From contig NZ_CP109485.1 of the NCBI RefSeq assembly GCF_035918235.1, positions 8,649,001 through 8,713,000 on the forward strand: a DNA stretch of 64,000 nt. The letters are read 5' to 3'. The notes under the pieces are model-generated. The model saw nothing but the letters and a program-made list of their open reading frames with translations, was not told the DNA's origin and did not search any database. This stretch comes from Streptomyces sp. NBC_01445. Lineage in GTDB: Bacteria > Actinomycetota > Actinomycetes > Streptomycetales > Streptomycetaceae. Each line of letters starts with the position of its first letter. Position 1 is the stretch's first letter. A program made the position numbers and the translations under genes. This document shows positions 1 through 8,433 of the stretch, piece after piece.

Positions 1-147
1 GATCAGCCACAGGGAGTCCAGGACATGCATGCGTGAGGCGGTGGCCATACCCAAGGTGGGTACGGCGAGGCCCATCAGGGCGTAAACGCTGCAGATGCGA
101 TGCAGGATCCGTTGTTCCCTTCCAGCCGCTGTGGCTTCAGCTTTCAT
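1..147 (-). CDS. partial membrane protein, N-terminus only
   Basis: The first 49 codons of a leftward gene run off the window edge without a stop. The start ATG (complement of 145-147) opens a basic N-terminus (MKAEATAAGREQRILHRICS) followed by a hydrophobic stretch, VYALMGLAVPTLGMAT, that could be a first membrane segment. Only 28 bases separate it from the gap stop codon upstream, on the same strand, so it may be co-transcribed with gap. I do not recognise the family from this fragment; the missing downstream sequence would decide it. Confidence 0.5.
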   Translation of the reverse strand, partial: MKAEATAAGREQRILHRICSVYALMGLAVPTLGMATASRMHVLDSLWLI

Positions 148-175
148 GCGGCGCAGGCGGCGGTTCGGAGACCGT

Positions 176-1174
176 TCAGCGTGTGGCGAGGAGTTCCAGC
201 GTGTCGATCACGCGGTTGGAGAAGCCCCACTCATTGTCGTACCAGGCGACTACCTTGACGTGGCGGCCGTCGACGCGGGTGAGGGCGGCGTCGAAGATCG
301 ACGAGGCAGGGTTGCCGATGATGTCGGACGAGACGAGCGGGTCGTCGGAGTACTCGAGGATGCCGAGGAGCGGGCCCTGCGTGGCGGCGCGGTACGCAGC
401 CAGCACATCGTCGCGGGTCACGTCGCGGGCGACGGTGGTGTTGAGTTCGACGATCGAGCCGACCGGCACAGGCACACGAATCGAGTCGCCGGACAGCTTG
501 CCGTCGAGGCTGGGCAGCACGAGGCCGATCGCCTTGGCGGCGCCCGTCGTGGTCGGCACGATGTTGACAGCGGCGGCGCGGGCGCGGCGGGCGTCGCGGT
601 GCGGACCGTCCTGCAGGTTCTGCTCCTGGGTGTAGGCGTGCACCGTGGTCATGAAGCCGTGCTCGATGCCGGCGAGCTCGTCGAGCACCGTGGCAAGCGG
701 TGCAAGGGCGTTGGTCGTGCATGAGGCGTTCGAGACGATTGTGTGCGCGATCGGGTCGTATGCCTCCGTGTTGACTCCGTAGGCGAGCGTGACGTCGGCA
801 CCGTCCGACGGCGCACTCACGAGCACCTTCCTCGCGCCCGCGTCGAGGTGAGCGCGGGCGGCCTTGGCGGAGGTGAAGCGGCCGGTTGCCTCGAGCACGA
901 TGTCTACGCCCAGCTCGGCCCACGGCAGCTGTGAGGGTTCGCGCTCGGCGAGCACTGTGATGCGACGGCCGTCGACGACGAGGGCATCCACGTCAACGGT
1001 CACCGGACGGCCGAGCCGTCCGGCCGTCGTGTCGTAGGCGAGGAGCCGGGCGAGGGTGACGGGCTCGGCGAGGTCGTTGACGGCGACGACTTCGAGGTCG
1101 CTGTCGCGTTCGAGTAGTGCGCGCAGCGCGTTGCGCCCGATGCGGCCGAATCCGTTGATGGCGATGCGAGTCAT
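176..1174 (-). CDS. gap: type I glyceraldehyde-3-phosphate dehydrogenase
   Basis: Converts glyceraldehyde-3-phosphate plus NAD(P) and phosphate to 1,3-bisphosphoglycerate in cytosolic glycolysis. At 332 residues it has the normal family length. The N-terminal Rossmann motif NGFGRIGR (residues 7-14) and the active-site segment SNASCTTNALAP, with catalytic Cys152, are intact, and WYDNEWGFSNR is present near the C-terminus. It stands in an accessory region next to efflux genes rather than with pgk and tpi, so it is probably an additional copy and not the main glycolytic gene. The ATG is complement 1172-1174. A strong hairpin lies upstream between it and the MFS operon. Confidence 0.95.
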   Translation of the reverse strand: MTRIAINGFGRIGRNALRALLERDSDLEVVAVNDLAEPVTLARLLAYDTTAGRLGRPVTVDVDALVVDGRRITVLAEREPSQLPWAELGVDIVLEATGRFTSAKAARAHLDAGARKVLVSAPSDGADVTLAYGVNTEAYDPIAHTIVSNASCTTNALAPLATVLDELAGIEHGFMTTVHAYTQEQNLQDGPHRDARRARAAAVNIVPTTTGAAKAIGLVLPSLDGKLSGDSIRVPVPVGSIVELNTTVARDVTRDDVLAAYRAATQGPLLGILEYSDDPLVSSDIIGNPASSIFDAALTRVDGRHVKVVAWYDNEWGFSNRVIDTLELLATR

Positions 1175-1276
1175 GCGTTGTGTTCCTTCGGTTCGTTACC
1201 AGTGCTTGTTGAGAGGCGCTGCGCTTCTTTTCGGCACAGCTGCGCTCATGGCCCGGAACGTGAATTCGCGGGAGGT

Positions 1277-1318
1277 GCCGGTGTTGATGAGAGGGGCTGC
1301 TCAGCGATCAACACCGGC
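1277..1318. terminator. inverted repeat, likely terminator of the MFS pair
   Basis: Perfect 12-base arms GCCGGTGTTGAT (1277-1288) and ATCAACACCGGC (1307-1318) enclose an 18-base loop. The hairpin lies between the stop of the leftward MFS gene (1382) and the start of leftward gap (1174), so it most simply ends the MFS transcript. There is no T-run, as is usual in Streptomyces. It could instead be an operator for gap. Confidence 0.5.
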
Positions 1319-1381
1319 TGCTCGGTGGGACGTTGTTCGGCTAGAAGACCTTCAGGCCTCGCAATGGCGTTCGCCTACCGC

Positions 1382-2947
1382 TTATGCTTCGGCGGATTTT
1401 CGGGGACTGTGAACCTTGTGGCGGACGAACAGCGCGGCAGGTACGGCCATGACGATCAGTACGACTCCGCCGATGACGTTGCCCACGTGCACGGCGTCGG
1501 TGAAAGCCCTCGGTACCGCCGTTCCCACCACGCGGGCAAGGGAAGCGGGGAGGTCCGCTCCGCCACCCCCGTGTGACACACCCTCCACGATCTTGTCCGC
1601 CTGCGGCGAGGGGATGTTCGCCTCGACGAGGCGGTCGTGCAGGTTGCGGGGGAAGCGGCTGGTGACGATCGTTCCGAGCACACTGGGGCCGAGAACCGTG
1701 CCCAGCTGGCGAGCCATGTTGACCGCTGCCGCCGCCATGCCCTCCTGCTGTGGCGGGACGCTGTTGACCGCGGCGGCCGTCGAAGGTGCCGTCAGCAGGC
1801 CCGCGCCGACGCCCGCGATGAGCAGCCCCGGCCACATCGCCCCGTAGCCTCCCGAGGCGTCGGTCGCGAGCAGTGCGAGGGACCCGGTTCCGATGAGGAC
1901 GAGACCTGCGGTGATCAAGGAGGTCAGGCCGACCCGGCGTACCAGCACCCGGGCGGCCACCACGGTGACCAGGAGGAACGGTCCGAACAGCGGCAGCAGG
2001 CGCACCCCGACGTCGAGAGGGCTGGTCTGTCCCACGCGTTCCATGTAGAGCACGCTGAGCAGGGCGACACCGACCAGTCCGAAAACGCTGACAGCGGCCA
2101 CGCCCATCACGGCCGAGAAGGAAGCGCTCCGAAAGAGCCTCAGGTCCAACATGGGGTCGGGGTTGCGGAGTTCCACGCGTACGAACAGGAACAGGGATAG
2201 GGCGAAGACCACGTACATGGTGATGATCGGTGCCTCGGTGTAGCCCGTGGAGCCACCTTGGATGATCGCGTAGGTGGCCGAGGCCGTCATCACAGTGCCG
2301 AGGACGAGGCCCGCGAGGTCGGGCTTGCGCGTGGGGTGCTTGGACTCGGCCACGAAGGCCGGGGCCAGGAGGAGGGCCACGCCGGCGATGACGATGTTGG
2401 CGATGTAGACGGAGTGCCAGGAGAAGTGTTCGAGCAGGGCTCCGGCGAGGATAGGGCCGACGGCGAGGCCGACTCCGGAGCATGCGGCCCAGATGCCGAT
2501 CGCGGAGGTGCGCTCGTGCGGGGCGGTGAACGTGGCGCTGACGATCGCCAGGCTCGTCGGCAGTACGGCTGCCCCGCCGAGGCCCGCGGTCGCCTGTGCG
2601 GCGATGAGCATGCCGGCGCTGTCGGCGAAGACAGCGACCACGCTGCCGGCCAGGAAGACGGCGGCACCCAGGCTGAACACTCGCCGGCGCCCCACGAGGT
2701 CGCCGAAGGTACCTGCGGACATCACGAAGCTCACGACAGCGAGGCTGTAGGCGCTGGTGATCCACACCAGGGTGCTCGCGGTGACGTGCAGGTCGGTCTG
2801 TATGTCGCCCAGGGCCGAGATGGTGGAGGTGACGTCGACGAAGGCCATCATGACGCCGAGGCAGACCACCAGGAGGCCGAGCCAGCGGGACCGCCCGCTG
2901 CCGGGGCCCGCGGCGCGGGAGGTCTGAGCGGGAACGGACGCCGTCAT
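1382..2947 (-). CDS. MFS drug transporter, DHA2 (14-helix) family
   Basis: Proton-coupled efflux permease of 521 residues. The start is ATG at 2947, which overlaps the stop of the preceding MFS gene as ATGA (2944-2947); the longer upstream reading frame lies inside that gene and is an artefact. The first membrane segment (WLGLLVVCLGVMMAFVDVT) is followed by a motif-A-like loop TFGDLVGRRRVF between helices 2 and 3. Repeated hydrophobic segments suit a 14-helix exporter. Translational coupling to a second DHA2 exporter means both proteins are made together; whether they form one pump or export different substrates is unknown. The substrate cannot be inferred. Confidence 0.85.
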   Translation of the reverse strand: MTASVPAQTSRAAGPGSGRSRWLGLLVVCLGVMMAFVDVTSTISALGDIQTDLHVTASTLVWITSAYSLAVVSFVMSAGTFGDLVGRRRVFSLGAAVFLAGSVVAVFADSAGMLIAAQATAGLGGAAVLPTSLAIVSATFTAPHERTSAIGIWAACSGVGLAVGPILAGALLEHFSWHSVYIANIVIAGVALLLAPAFVAESKHPTRKPDLAGLVLGTVMTASATYAIIQGGSTGYTEAPIITMYVVFALSLFLFVRVELRNPDPMLDLRLFRSASFSAVMGVAAVSVFGLVGVALLSVLYMERVGQTSPLDVGVRLLPLFGPFLLVTVVAARVLVRRVGLTSLITAGLVLIGTGSLALLATDASGGYGAMWPGLLIAGVGAGLLTAPSTAAAVNSVPPQQEGMAAAAVNMARQLGTVLGPSVLGTIVTSRFPRNLHDRLVEANIPSPQADKIVEGVSHGGGGADLPASLARVVGTAVPRAFTDAVHVGNVIGGVVLIVMAVPAALFVRHKVHSPRKSAEA

Positions 2948-4377
2948 CGGACCGCCACCGCCCTCTTCGGAGACACGCCCAGTGACACCACGCCCGCGAC
3001 GGCCATGAGGGCCATCGCGACCAGCCACGCGTGCCGGTAAGTGTCCAAGGAGGCGCCACCGGAGGCGGTGCCGAGCATGGCGACCAGGATGCTGATGCCG
3101 ACGACCGAGCCGATCTGCGTCGACATGGTCACGATGGCGCTGCCGGTGGCGGCCTCCTCGGGGCGCAATCCGACCGTCGCGGACGAGACGACGGTCGGTA
3201 GCGCCAGGCCGGCGCCGAACCCGAAGAGCAGCCAGCACGGGAGGACTCCGGAAAGGTAGTTCGGGTCGTCGTGCAGCAGGAAGACGAAGAGCAGGATGCC
3301 GACGGAGGCGATCGCGCTGCCGACCGCCGCGACGACACCGGCCGGGATCCGGAACCGGCGCTGGAGGGTCTCACTGATGGTGGCGGCGACCGCGAAGCCG
3401 ATCGGGCCGGGAAGGCTGGCGCATCCGGTCTTGATGGCGGAGTAGTGCCAGTGGTTCTGCATCCAGAGGATCGACGACAGCAGGAGGCTGGCGAACGAGG
3501 CCAGTTGCAGCATGCCGGCGAGGTTCGCCGAGGCGAAGATCCGGTCACGGAAGAGCGAAAGGTCGACCACGGGCACCCGGTGCCGTGACGAGCGGAACAG
3601 GAACGCCACCAATCCGACCACTGCCACGGCCAGGGACGTGATGACGCGGGTGTCCGACCAGCCCCAGTCGGGCGCCTTCACCACGCCGAGAGCCAGGGCG
3701 CCGACCATGACGATCAGCAGGACGCCGCCGAGCAGGTCGGGGATGCGGGCGTCCTGTTCGTGCCGGGCGTTGGTGATGAGCCGGGCGGCCAGTGCGATGG
3801 CGAGCAGTCCGACGGGAATGTTCACCAGGAACAGCCACCGCCAGGAGGCCTGGACCAGCAGCCCGCCGAAGATCGGTCCGCACACCCCGGACAGCGAGCC
3901 TGCGGTGAACCAGATCTTGACGTACCGCTCCACCTTGTCGGCGGGGGCGCTCGTCAAGACCAGGCCGAGGCTGGCGGGGGTCAGCAGGGCGGCACCCACC
4001 GCCTGGATGGCGCGGAAGACGACCAGCACCCAAACGTCGCCGGACAGCGCCGCACCGAGGCTCGCCGCTACGAAGACGGCCATGCCGAGCAGGAAGCCGT
4101 TCTTGCGTCCGAAGCGGTCGGCGAGCCGCCCGGCAGGGACGAGAAGGGCAGCGAAGACGATCGCGTAGCCATTGAGCACCCAGCTCAGGTCCGACAAGGA
4201 GGTCGAACCCAGTCCCTGCCCGATGTTCGGCAGACCGACATTGGTGATCCACACGTCGAGTTGGCCGAGGAAACTCGCCATGGCCATCACGGCGAGGATG
4301 AGGACAGGCCGTGTTTTTGGTGTCTCCCCGCCTTTCGTCTGCGCTCGCGCAGGGGCCATCTGATCTTGCCAAGACAT
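2944..4377 (-). CDS. MFS drug transporter, DHA2 (14-helix) family
   Basis: Upstream partner of a two-gene exporter operon, 477 residues from ATG 4377. The frame is open to 4527, but that would overlap the divergent TetR gene and its control region, so the internal ATG is preferred. Helix 1 (ILAVMAMASFLGQLDVWIT) carries an Asp, and motif A reads GRLADRFGRK. The TetR gene 138 bases away in divergent orientation is the obvious repressor, with AGTTCT-type repeats between them. It is probably a multidrug or antibiotic exporter induced by its TetR ligand. Family assignment is firm, substrate unknown. Confidence 0.87.
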   Translation of the reverse strand: MSWQDQMAPARAQTKGGETPKTRPVLILAVMAMASFLGQLDVWITNVGLPNIGQGLGSTSLSDLSWVLNGYAIVFAALLVPAGRLADRFGRKNGFLLGMAVFVAASLGAALSGDVWVLVVFRAIQAVGAALLTPASLGLVLTSAPADKVERYVKIWFTAGSLSGVCGPIFGGLLVQASWRWLFLVNIPVGLLAIALAARLITNARHEQDARIPDLLGGVLLIVMVGALALGVVKAPDWGWSDTRVITSLAVAVVGLVAFLFRSSRHRVPVVDLSLFRDRIFASANLAGMLQLASFASLLLSSILWMQNHWHYSAIKTGCASLPGPIGFAVAATISETLQRRFRIPAGVVAAVGSAIASVGILLFVFLLHDDPNYLSGVLPCWLLFGFGAGLALPTVVSSATVGLRPEEAATGSAIVTMSTQIGSVVGISILVAMLGTASGGASLDTYRHAWLVAMALMAVAGVVSLGVSPKRAVAVR

Positions 4378-4431
4378 ACGTCTTTTATCCGTTCCGTGGG
4401 CTTCGAGGGTGCCGTGAGCAACTGGCAGCAA

Positions 4432-4474
4432 AGTTCTGGACTGATTCGCCAAGAACTCTACGAAGTTCTGGAAC
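4432..4474. promoter_or_regulatory. operator-like repeats between MFS operon and tetR
   Basis: Three copies of the AGTTCT half site lie in the divergent intergenic region: AGTTCT at 4432-4437, AGAACT at 4452-4457 and AGTTCT at 4464-4469. The last two form a perfect dyad with a 6-base centre. The decamer AAGTTCTGGA occurs twice in direct orientation (4431-4440 and 4463-4472), 32 bases apart, close to three helical turns. This is the expected place for TetR autoregulation and repression of the exporters. Confidence 0.5.
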
Positions 4475-4514
4475 GACGTGTCAAGAATGCTCGTGCGGCC
4501 TGTAAAGTGGCCCC

Positions 4515-5156
4515 ATGGGACGCCCACCAGGATTCGACAGGACCAAGGTCATGCAGGCCGTCGAGCGACAGTTCCGCCGAAGCGGATACGCCGGCACGAG
4601 CGTTGACGACATCGCCAAGGCCGGCGGGCTGGGCCGCGGCAGCCTTTACGCCGCCTTCGGCGACAAGAGCACCCTGTACCGGCAGACGCTGTCGGCCTAC
4701 TGCGAGCGCAACGAGGCCGCCTGGGCGGCGGTACTCGAAGGCCCCGACGAGACCGCGCTGGAGCGGCTGCGGGCATATCTCTTGAAGTCGGCACGGGTCG
4801 TCCATGACGACCCCGACGGGCTCGGCTGCATGGTGACCGGCTTCGTCGTCGAGGGAGTCGACCACGATCCGCAGGCCCGCGCACGCGTCCGGCAGGCTCT
4901 CGCGAGAATCGGGGGCTCACTGACCGAGTGCGTTCAGGCCGGACAGCGCCATGGCGACCTCGATCCGGAGGCGGATGCCCCCGAAATCAGCCAGATGCTC
5001 ATGGCGGTTAACCGGGGCATGGAAGTAATGGCCAGGGCCGGGCTCGACGCGGTCGCGCTGGAACGCGTCGCCGGTCACGCGTTCGAGGGACTCCCGCTCA
5101 CGGTGCAGGCCCGGTCCCAGCAGGTGTCCCAGGCGGCCACCGCGGATGCTTCCTGA
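4515..5156 (+). CDS. TetR-family transcriptional regulator
   Basis: Ligand-controlled repressor of 213 residues. The N-terminal DNA-binding domain (about residues 8-55) contains the helix-turn-helix sequence TSVDDIAKAGGLGRGSLYAAFG, typical of the AcrR/TetR group. The C-terminal half is the ligand and dimer domain. The start ATG at 4515 is close to the operator-like repeats. It is divergent from two coupled DHA2 exporters and is probably their repressor. A decayed second copy of its last 70 codons lies 3.5 kb downstream (8434-8654), so this region has been duplicated or rearranged. Confidence 0.88.
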   Translation: MGRPPGFDRTKVMQAVERQFRRSGYAGTSVDDIAKAGGLGRGSLYAAFGDKSTLYRQTLSAYCERNEAAWAAVLEGPDETALERLRAYLLKSARVVHDDPDGLGCMVTGFVVEGVDHDPQARARVRQALARIGGSLTECVQAGQRHGDLDPEADAPEISQMLMAVNRGMEVMARAGLDAVALERVAGHAFEGLPLTVQARSQQVSQAATADAS

Positions 5157-5367
5157 GCGCTCACGCGCAGGTCAGGAGACGTTCGGATCGCGCTCCGCCC
5201 TGGCCGGAGTCGCCCTCCTGCGCCACCGTGTGATCCTGACGTGCCATCTCTGACGCCGCTACCCGTGACGGGGTGTCACCGGCGCACCTGGATCCCGGTG
5301 CGTGAGTATCCAACGTCGTGTGACCTCCTCGGAGGGGGACGTCGGTCGGCTGGCGGTAGTTGCGCGG

Positions 5368-6324
5368 TCAGGTCTGCGCCGGCTCCGTCTTGTGGCGGAA
5401 CAGGGTCCGGTATTCCTGGGGGGAGGTGCCGAGGTGCCGGTGGAAGGCGGCCCGCAGCGAAGCGGGAGCACCGAAGCCGGTGAGGCGGCCGACCTGCTCG
5501 ACGGGCACGGTGCTCGCCTCCAGCAGTTCGCGTGCTCGGTCGATACGCGCGTCGGTCAGCCAGGCCATCGGTGTAGTGCCGGTTTCCTCGCGGAAACGGC
5601 GGATCAAGGTCCGCCGGGACATATGGGCGTGTTCTGCGAGGTCGTCGACAGTGAAGGTGGCTGCGAGGTTGTCGAGCATCCACTCGCGCAGGGGAGCGAG
5701 CTCGTCTCCGCTGGCTTCGGGGCGGAACTGTTCGATGAACTGCGCCTGGCCGCCCCGTCGCCGTGGCGGTGCGACGAGGTCTCGTGCGTGTGTGTTCGCT
5801 GCTGCGGCGCCCAGGTCGGTGCGGATCAGGTGCAGACACAGATCGATCCCTGCCGTCACGCCGGCGGATGTGAGGATGTCGCCGTCGTCGACGTAGAGCT
5901 GGTTGGGCAGGACATCGACGTGCGGGTAGCGCCGTCGCAGTTGCTCGGCATGCCGCCAGTGCGTGGTGGCGGGGCGCCCGTCGAGCAGTCCGGTCGCGGC
6001 AAGGGCGAAGACCCCGGTGCAGATGGAGACGAGCCGGGCGCCCCGGGCGTGAGCCGCCCGCAGCGCTGCCAGCATTCCCGGTGAGTGGGTCGTGTCGATG
6101 TCGTCGTAACCCGGGATGATCACGGTGTCGGCGTCCTCCAGTGCCTCGAGGCCGGCTGCGACAGTGATCGTGAAGCCGGACACGGGCACGGGTCCGGGCC
6201 CGTTGTCGGCGCATAGGGTCAGCTCGTAGTGCGGGTCCGTCGAGAAGATCTGCGTCGCAGCGCCGAATTCGAGCGCGAGCACACCGGGCAGCACGAGCAC
6301 GGTGACATGGTGTCTGTTCGTCAT
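5368..6324 (-). CDS. GlxA-type AraC-family regulator (DJ-1/PfpI plus AraC HTH)
   Basis: Transcriptional activator of 318 residues from ATG 6324; the frame is open to 6528 but that covers the divergent gene's start. Residues 1-170 are a DJ-1/PfpI-like domain (VTVLVLPGVLALEFGAATQIF, then VIIPGYDD and an SICTGVFALAATGLL nucleophile-elbow region with Cys). The C-terminal 100 residues carry two helix-turn-helices (FTVDDLAEHAHMSRRTLIRRF; PVEQVGRLTGFGAPASLRAAFHRHLGTSPQEYR). The divergent HD-domain gene 73 bases away is its probable target. This arrangement is common for regulators sensing small nitrogenous compounds, but the inducer is not known here. Confidence 0.85.
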   Translation of the reverse strand: MTNRHHVTVLVLPGVLALEFGAATQIFSTDPHYELTLCADNGPGPVPVSGFTITVAAGLEALEDADTVIIPGYDDIDTTHSPGMLAALRAAHARGARLVSICTGVFALAATGLLDGRPATTHWRHAEQLRRRYPHVDVLPNQLYVDDGDILTSAGVTAGIDLCLHLIRTDLGAAAANTHARDLVAPPRRRGGQAQFIEQFRPEASGDELAPLREWMLDNLAATFTVDDLAEHAHMSRRTLIRRFREETGTTPMAWLTDARIDRARELLEASTVPVEQVGRLTGFGAPASLRAAFHRHLGTSPQEYRTLFRHKTEPAQT

Positions 6325-6325
6325 G

Positions 6326-6362
6326 GTGGCACGACAGTAGCGCTGGTTGGCATCAGTGCCAC
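6326..6362. promoter_or_regulatory. dyad GTGGCAC/GTGCCAC in divergent promoter
   Basis: Perfect 7-base inverted arms GTGGCAC (6326-6332) and GTGCCAC (6356-6362) sit between the GlxA-type regulator and the HD-domain gene. Their position over the regulator start and upstream of the HD gene suits an operator. The arms are 23 bases apart, so they could contact one face of DNA through two subunits. Confidence 0.35.
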
Positions 6363-6397
6363 TTTTCGCGCGAGATCCGCTCTCGTAGCGTCGAGTC

Positions 6398-7063
6398 ATG
6401 ACCGACATTCCTGCCCCCTCGAACAGGCTGCACGACGGCGTATTCGCTCTCCCTTCCGGGCCGCTGGTCGAAGCGAGCCTCGCCGCCGCCCGCGCCGCGA
6501 TGCATCCGTCCGTGCTGAACCACTGCATCCGCGGCTTCTACTGGTCCCGTTTGTTCGCCGCCCATAAGGGGGTTCTGAACGACGCGGACTACAGCGAGGA
6601 ACTCCTCTTCGCCGCCAACGTGATGCACGACCTGGGAACCGGGCCGGACGCACCGGGCTTGCTCCGGTTCGAGATCGAGAGCGCCGATCTCGCCGCCGCT
6701 GTGCTGACCGGTGTCGGCGCCCCGGCCGGGGATGTGGACAAGGTCTGGGAGGCCATCGCTCTGCACACCATTCCGCAGATCCCCGAACGAATGGGGCTGC
6801 TGACCTACCTGACCTACGAAGGCATCTCGATCGACTTCGGCAAGAACGCCGACCTCGTGGCCGGGGAGCAGAGTCAGATCCATGCCGCGTATCCGCGGCT
6901 TCAGATGGTCCACCACCTGGCCGAGGAAATCCTTGCCCACGGTGCCCGCTCCGAGTCAGCCGCGCCTCCCTACGCGCTCGCCTTCCACCTTGCGCAGGAG
7001 CGGGCAGCTGACGGCGTCACCACCATGGAGCGGGGCGTGGTCGGCGGGCCGTGGGGGGAGTAG
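6398..7063 (+). CDS. HD-domain protein, cyanamide hydratase-like
   Basis: Predicted metal-dependent hydrolase/hydratase of 221 residues. The HD signature is seen as NHCIRGFYWSRL (first His, about residue 47) and NVMHDLG (His-Asp, about residues 76-77), with a later conserved His in AIALHTIPQIP. This pattern matches the HD subgroup that includes cyanamide hydratase and related fungal and actinobacterial enzymes. The reaction here is an inference, as many members are uncharacterised. It is divergent from a GlxA-type AraC regulator, which probably switches it on. The gene is intact, starting at ATG 6398. Confidence 0.75.
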   Translation: MTDIPAPSNRLHDGVFALPSGPLVEASLAAARAAMHPSVLNHCIRGFYWSRLFAAHKGVLNDADYSEELLFAANVMHDLGTGPDAPGLLRFEIESADLAAAVLTGVGAPAGDVDKVWEAIALHTIPQIPERMGLLTYLTYEGISIDFGKNADLVAGEQSQIHAAYPRLQMVHHLAEEILAHGARSESAAPPYALAFHLAQERAADGVTTMERGVVGGPWGE

Positions 7064-7166
7064 CCAGGAGCCCTCAGCGGCTGTGCCAGGTGCCCATTCC
7101 CTATCTGAAACGTTCCTGGCTTCCCGAGAGAGCCGGGGAGTCAACCATGAGAAGCGGAGTCAAGCA

Positions 7167-7760
7167 GTGTCGGATTTTGCGGAGTTCACGTTTCGAGCGC
7201 AGCCGGGTTAGGACGAAGCGGTGGCTCGGGAGATCGTCACCGGTTCGATTCCCGTCAGGACGATCATCATGCACTGCTTCGACCCTCGGGCGGCCGGGGT
7301 TGCGCAGGCGGTGGCCGATCACTTCGGCGACGAGGTCTACCCCGGCGAACTTCTCCTCGACGCGACTTGTAAGAAGATGGGCTCCACAGCGACGGTGTTC
7401 CCCTGATCGTCGGGGTGGGCGCGCTGCGGATGCTCTTCGCTCGATCACGGTCTCCCAGCACCTCTTCGGTGTCGAACGAGTTGTCGTCGTACACCACTCC
7501 TTCTGTGGCGCCACCTCCTTCACGGCGGAGGGAATCACCTCTGCGTGGAGAAATGAGCAGCACACCGACATCTCGTCGTTGTACGACTGGGACGGCATCG
7601 CCATCACCGACTTCGAAAAGTCGCTCAACTACGACGTGAGTCTGATCCGCAACAGCCCGGGCACCCGAAGCACGTGGAGATCTACGGCCTCTTCTACGAC
7701 ATCGATTCCGGCGACCTGACCGAGATCGTCCGCGACGTTCCCGCCGAGGTTGCGCAATAG
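7167..7760 (+). pseudogene. broken beta-carbonic anhydrase-like gene
   Basis: Remains of a zinc carbonic anhydrase. The likely GTG start is 7167 (VSDFAEFTFRAQPG), but an in-frame TAG follows at 7209-7211. The zinc motif C-F-D-P-R lies in the same frame (IIMHCFDPRAAGVAQAV). After about 7400 the homologous sequence moves to another frame (SITVSQHLFGVERVVVVHHSFCGATSF, holding the second motif H-x-x-C). Near 7660 it returns to the first frame and ends ...EIVRDVPAEVAQ at TAG 7760. Three independent lesions show a dead gene. The variant sequence around the metal ligands suggests it was a non-canonical paralogue. Confidence 0.75.
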
Positions 7761-7776
7761 TCCGTACGAAAGCACA

Positions 7777-7806
7777 GCGGACGGGGTAAATCTCGTGGAC
7801 GTCCGC
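7777..7806. terminator. hairpin between two convergent pseudogenes
   Basis: Arms GCGGACG (7777-7783) and CGTCCGC (7800-7806) form a 7-base GC-rich stem with a 16-base loop. It lies between the ends of the rightward carbonic anhydrase remnant and the leftward unknown pseudogene, where a bidirectional terminator is expected. Confidence 0.4.
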
Positions 7807-7831
7807 CTTACCCGCGCTCGACTTCACTGTC

Positions 7832-8403
7832 TCAGGGCGTGGCGGCCGGTACGTCGACCAAGACCACGGAGACGAAGTGCCCGGTAGCAGCCAGGCACTT
7901 CGCCGCCGCTGTGCCCGGGTCGGACTGCCACTGTGCTTCGTCGAGCAGTCCGGACAGCCGACCGAATCGGTTGCCTCGCCAAGGATCTGATCCACGGTGA
8001 ACTCGCCTGTGCTCGCCCGTTCCTGTACCCACTTGACGGCCTGTGCCGGATCGTCCAGCAGGTCGGTGAGGAAGTCGGCACCGACATCTGCCAGCGCGCC
8101 GTCCGCCTGGGCCAAGATCCCTTCCGCCTCGGTTATGGCGCATCGCGCGGCGTCCTGAGCACGCGCCGCGTCCCCCGAGTACCGGCAGAGGCCGCCAAGC
8201 AGCCCGAGGTTCACGGGGACATCAGTCTGTGTGGGCGGGGCCTCGGCGACCGGCCGGTACACCTCCCCGGCGGCTTGTGCGCAGTCGCCGATCAGTTCGG
8301 TGAGAGTGGCGAGCAGCCAGGCGTGCCGACGACGGCGTGCGAGCGGCTCCGCGCAATTCGGCGCGGCCACCCCGTCCATGCCTCGTTCGGGCAGCGGATC
8401 CAT
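7832..8403 (-). pseudogene. frameshifted unknown gene
   Basis: A leftward reading frame from about 8403 encodes a plausible helical protein (HAWLLATLTELIGDCAQAAG..., ...ADVGADFLTDLLDDPAQAVKWVQER..., GEFTVDQILGEATDSVG). Near 7955 the sensible sequence shifts frame and ends LLDEAQWQSDPGTAAAKCLAATGHFVSVVLVDVPAATP at the stop 7832-7834. Read without the shift, the frame runs on as low-quality sequence over the neighbouring pseudogene. I do not recognise the family. The 5' end abuts the TetR remnant at about 8434 and may also be truncated. Confidence 0.5.
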
Positions 8404-8433
8404 GGTCAGTACCTCGTCGATGCCGAGTGCGGC

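Noticed and set aside
5157..5367. GTGAC/GTCAC repeat (5265-5279) as a terminator between tetR and glxA
   Set aside because: The stem has only five pairs and is within chance expectation for this composition.
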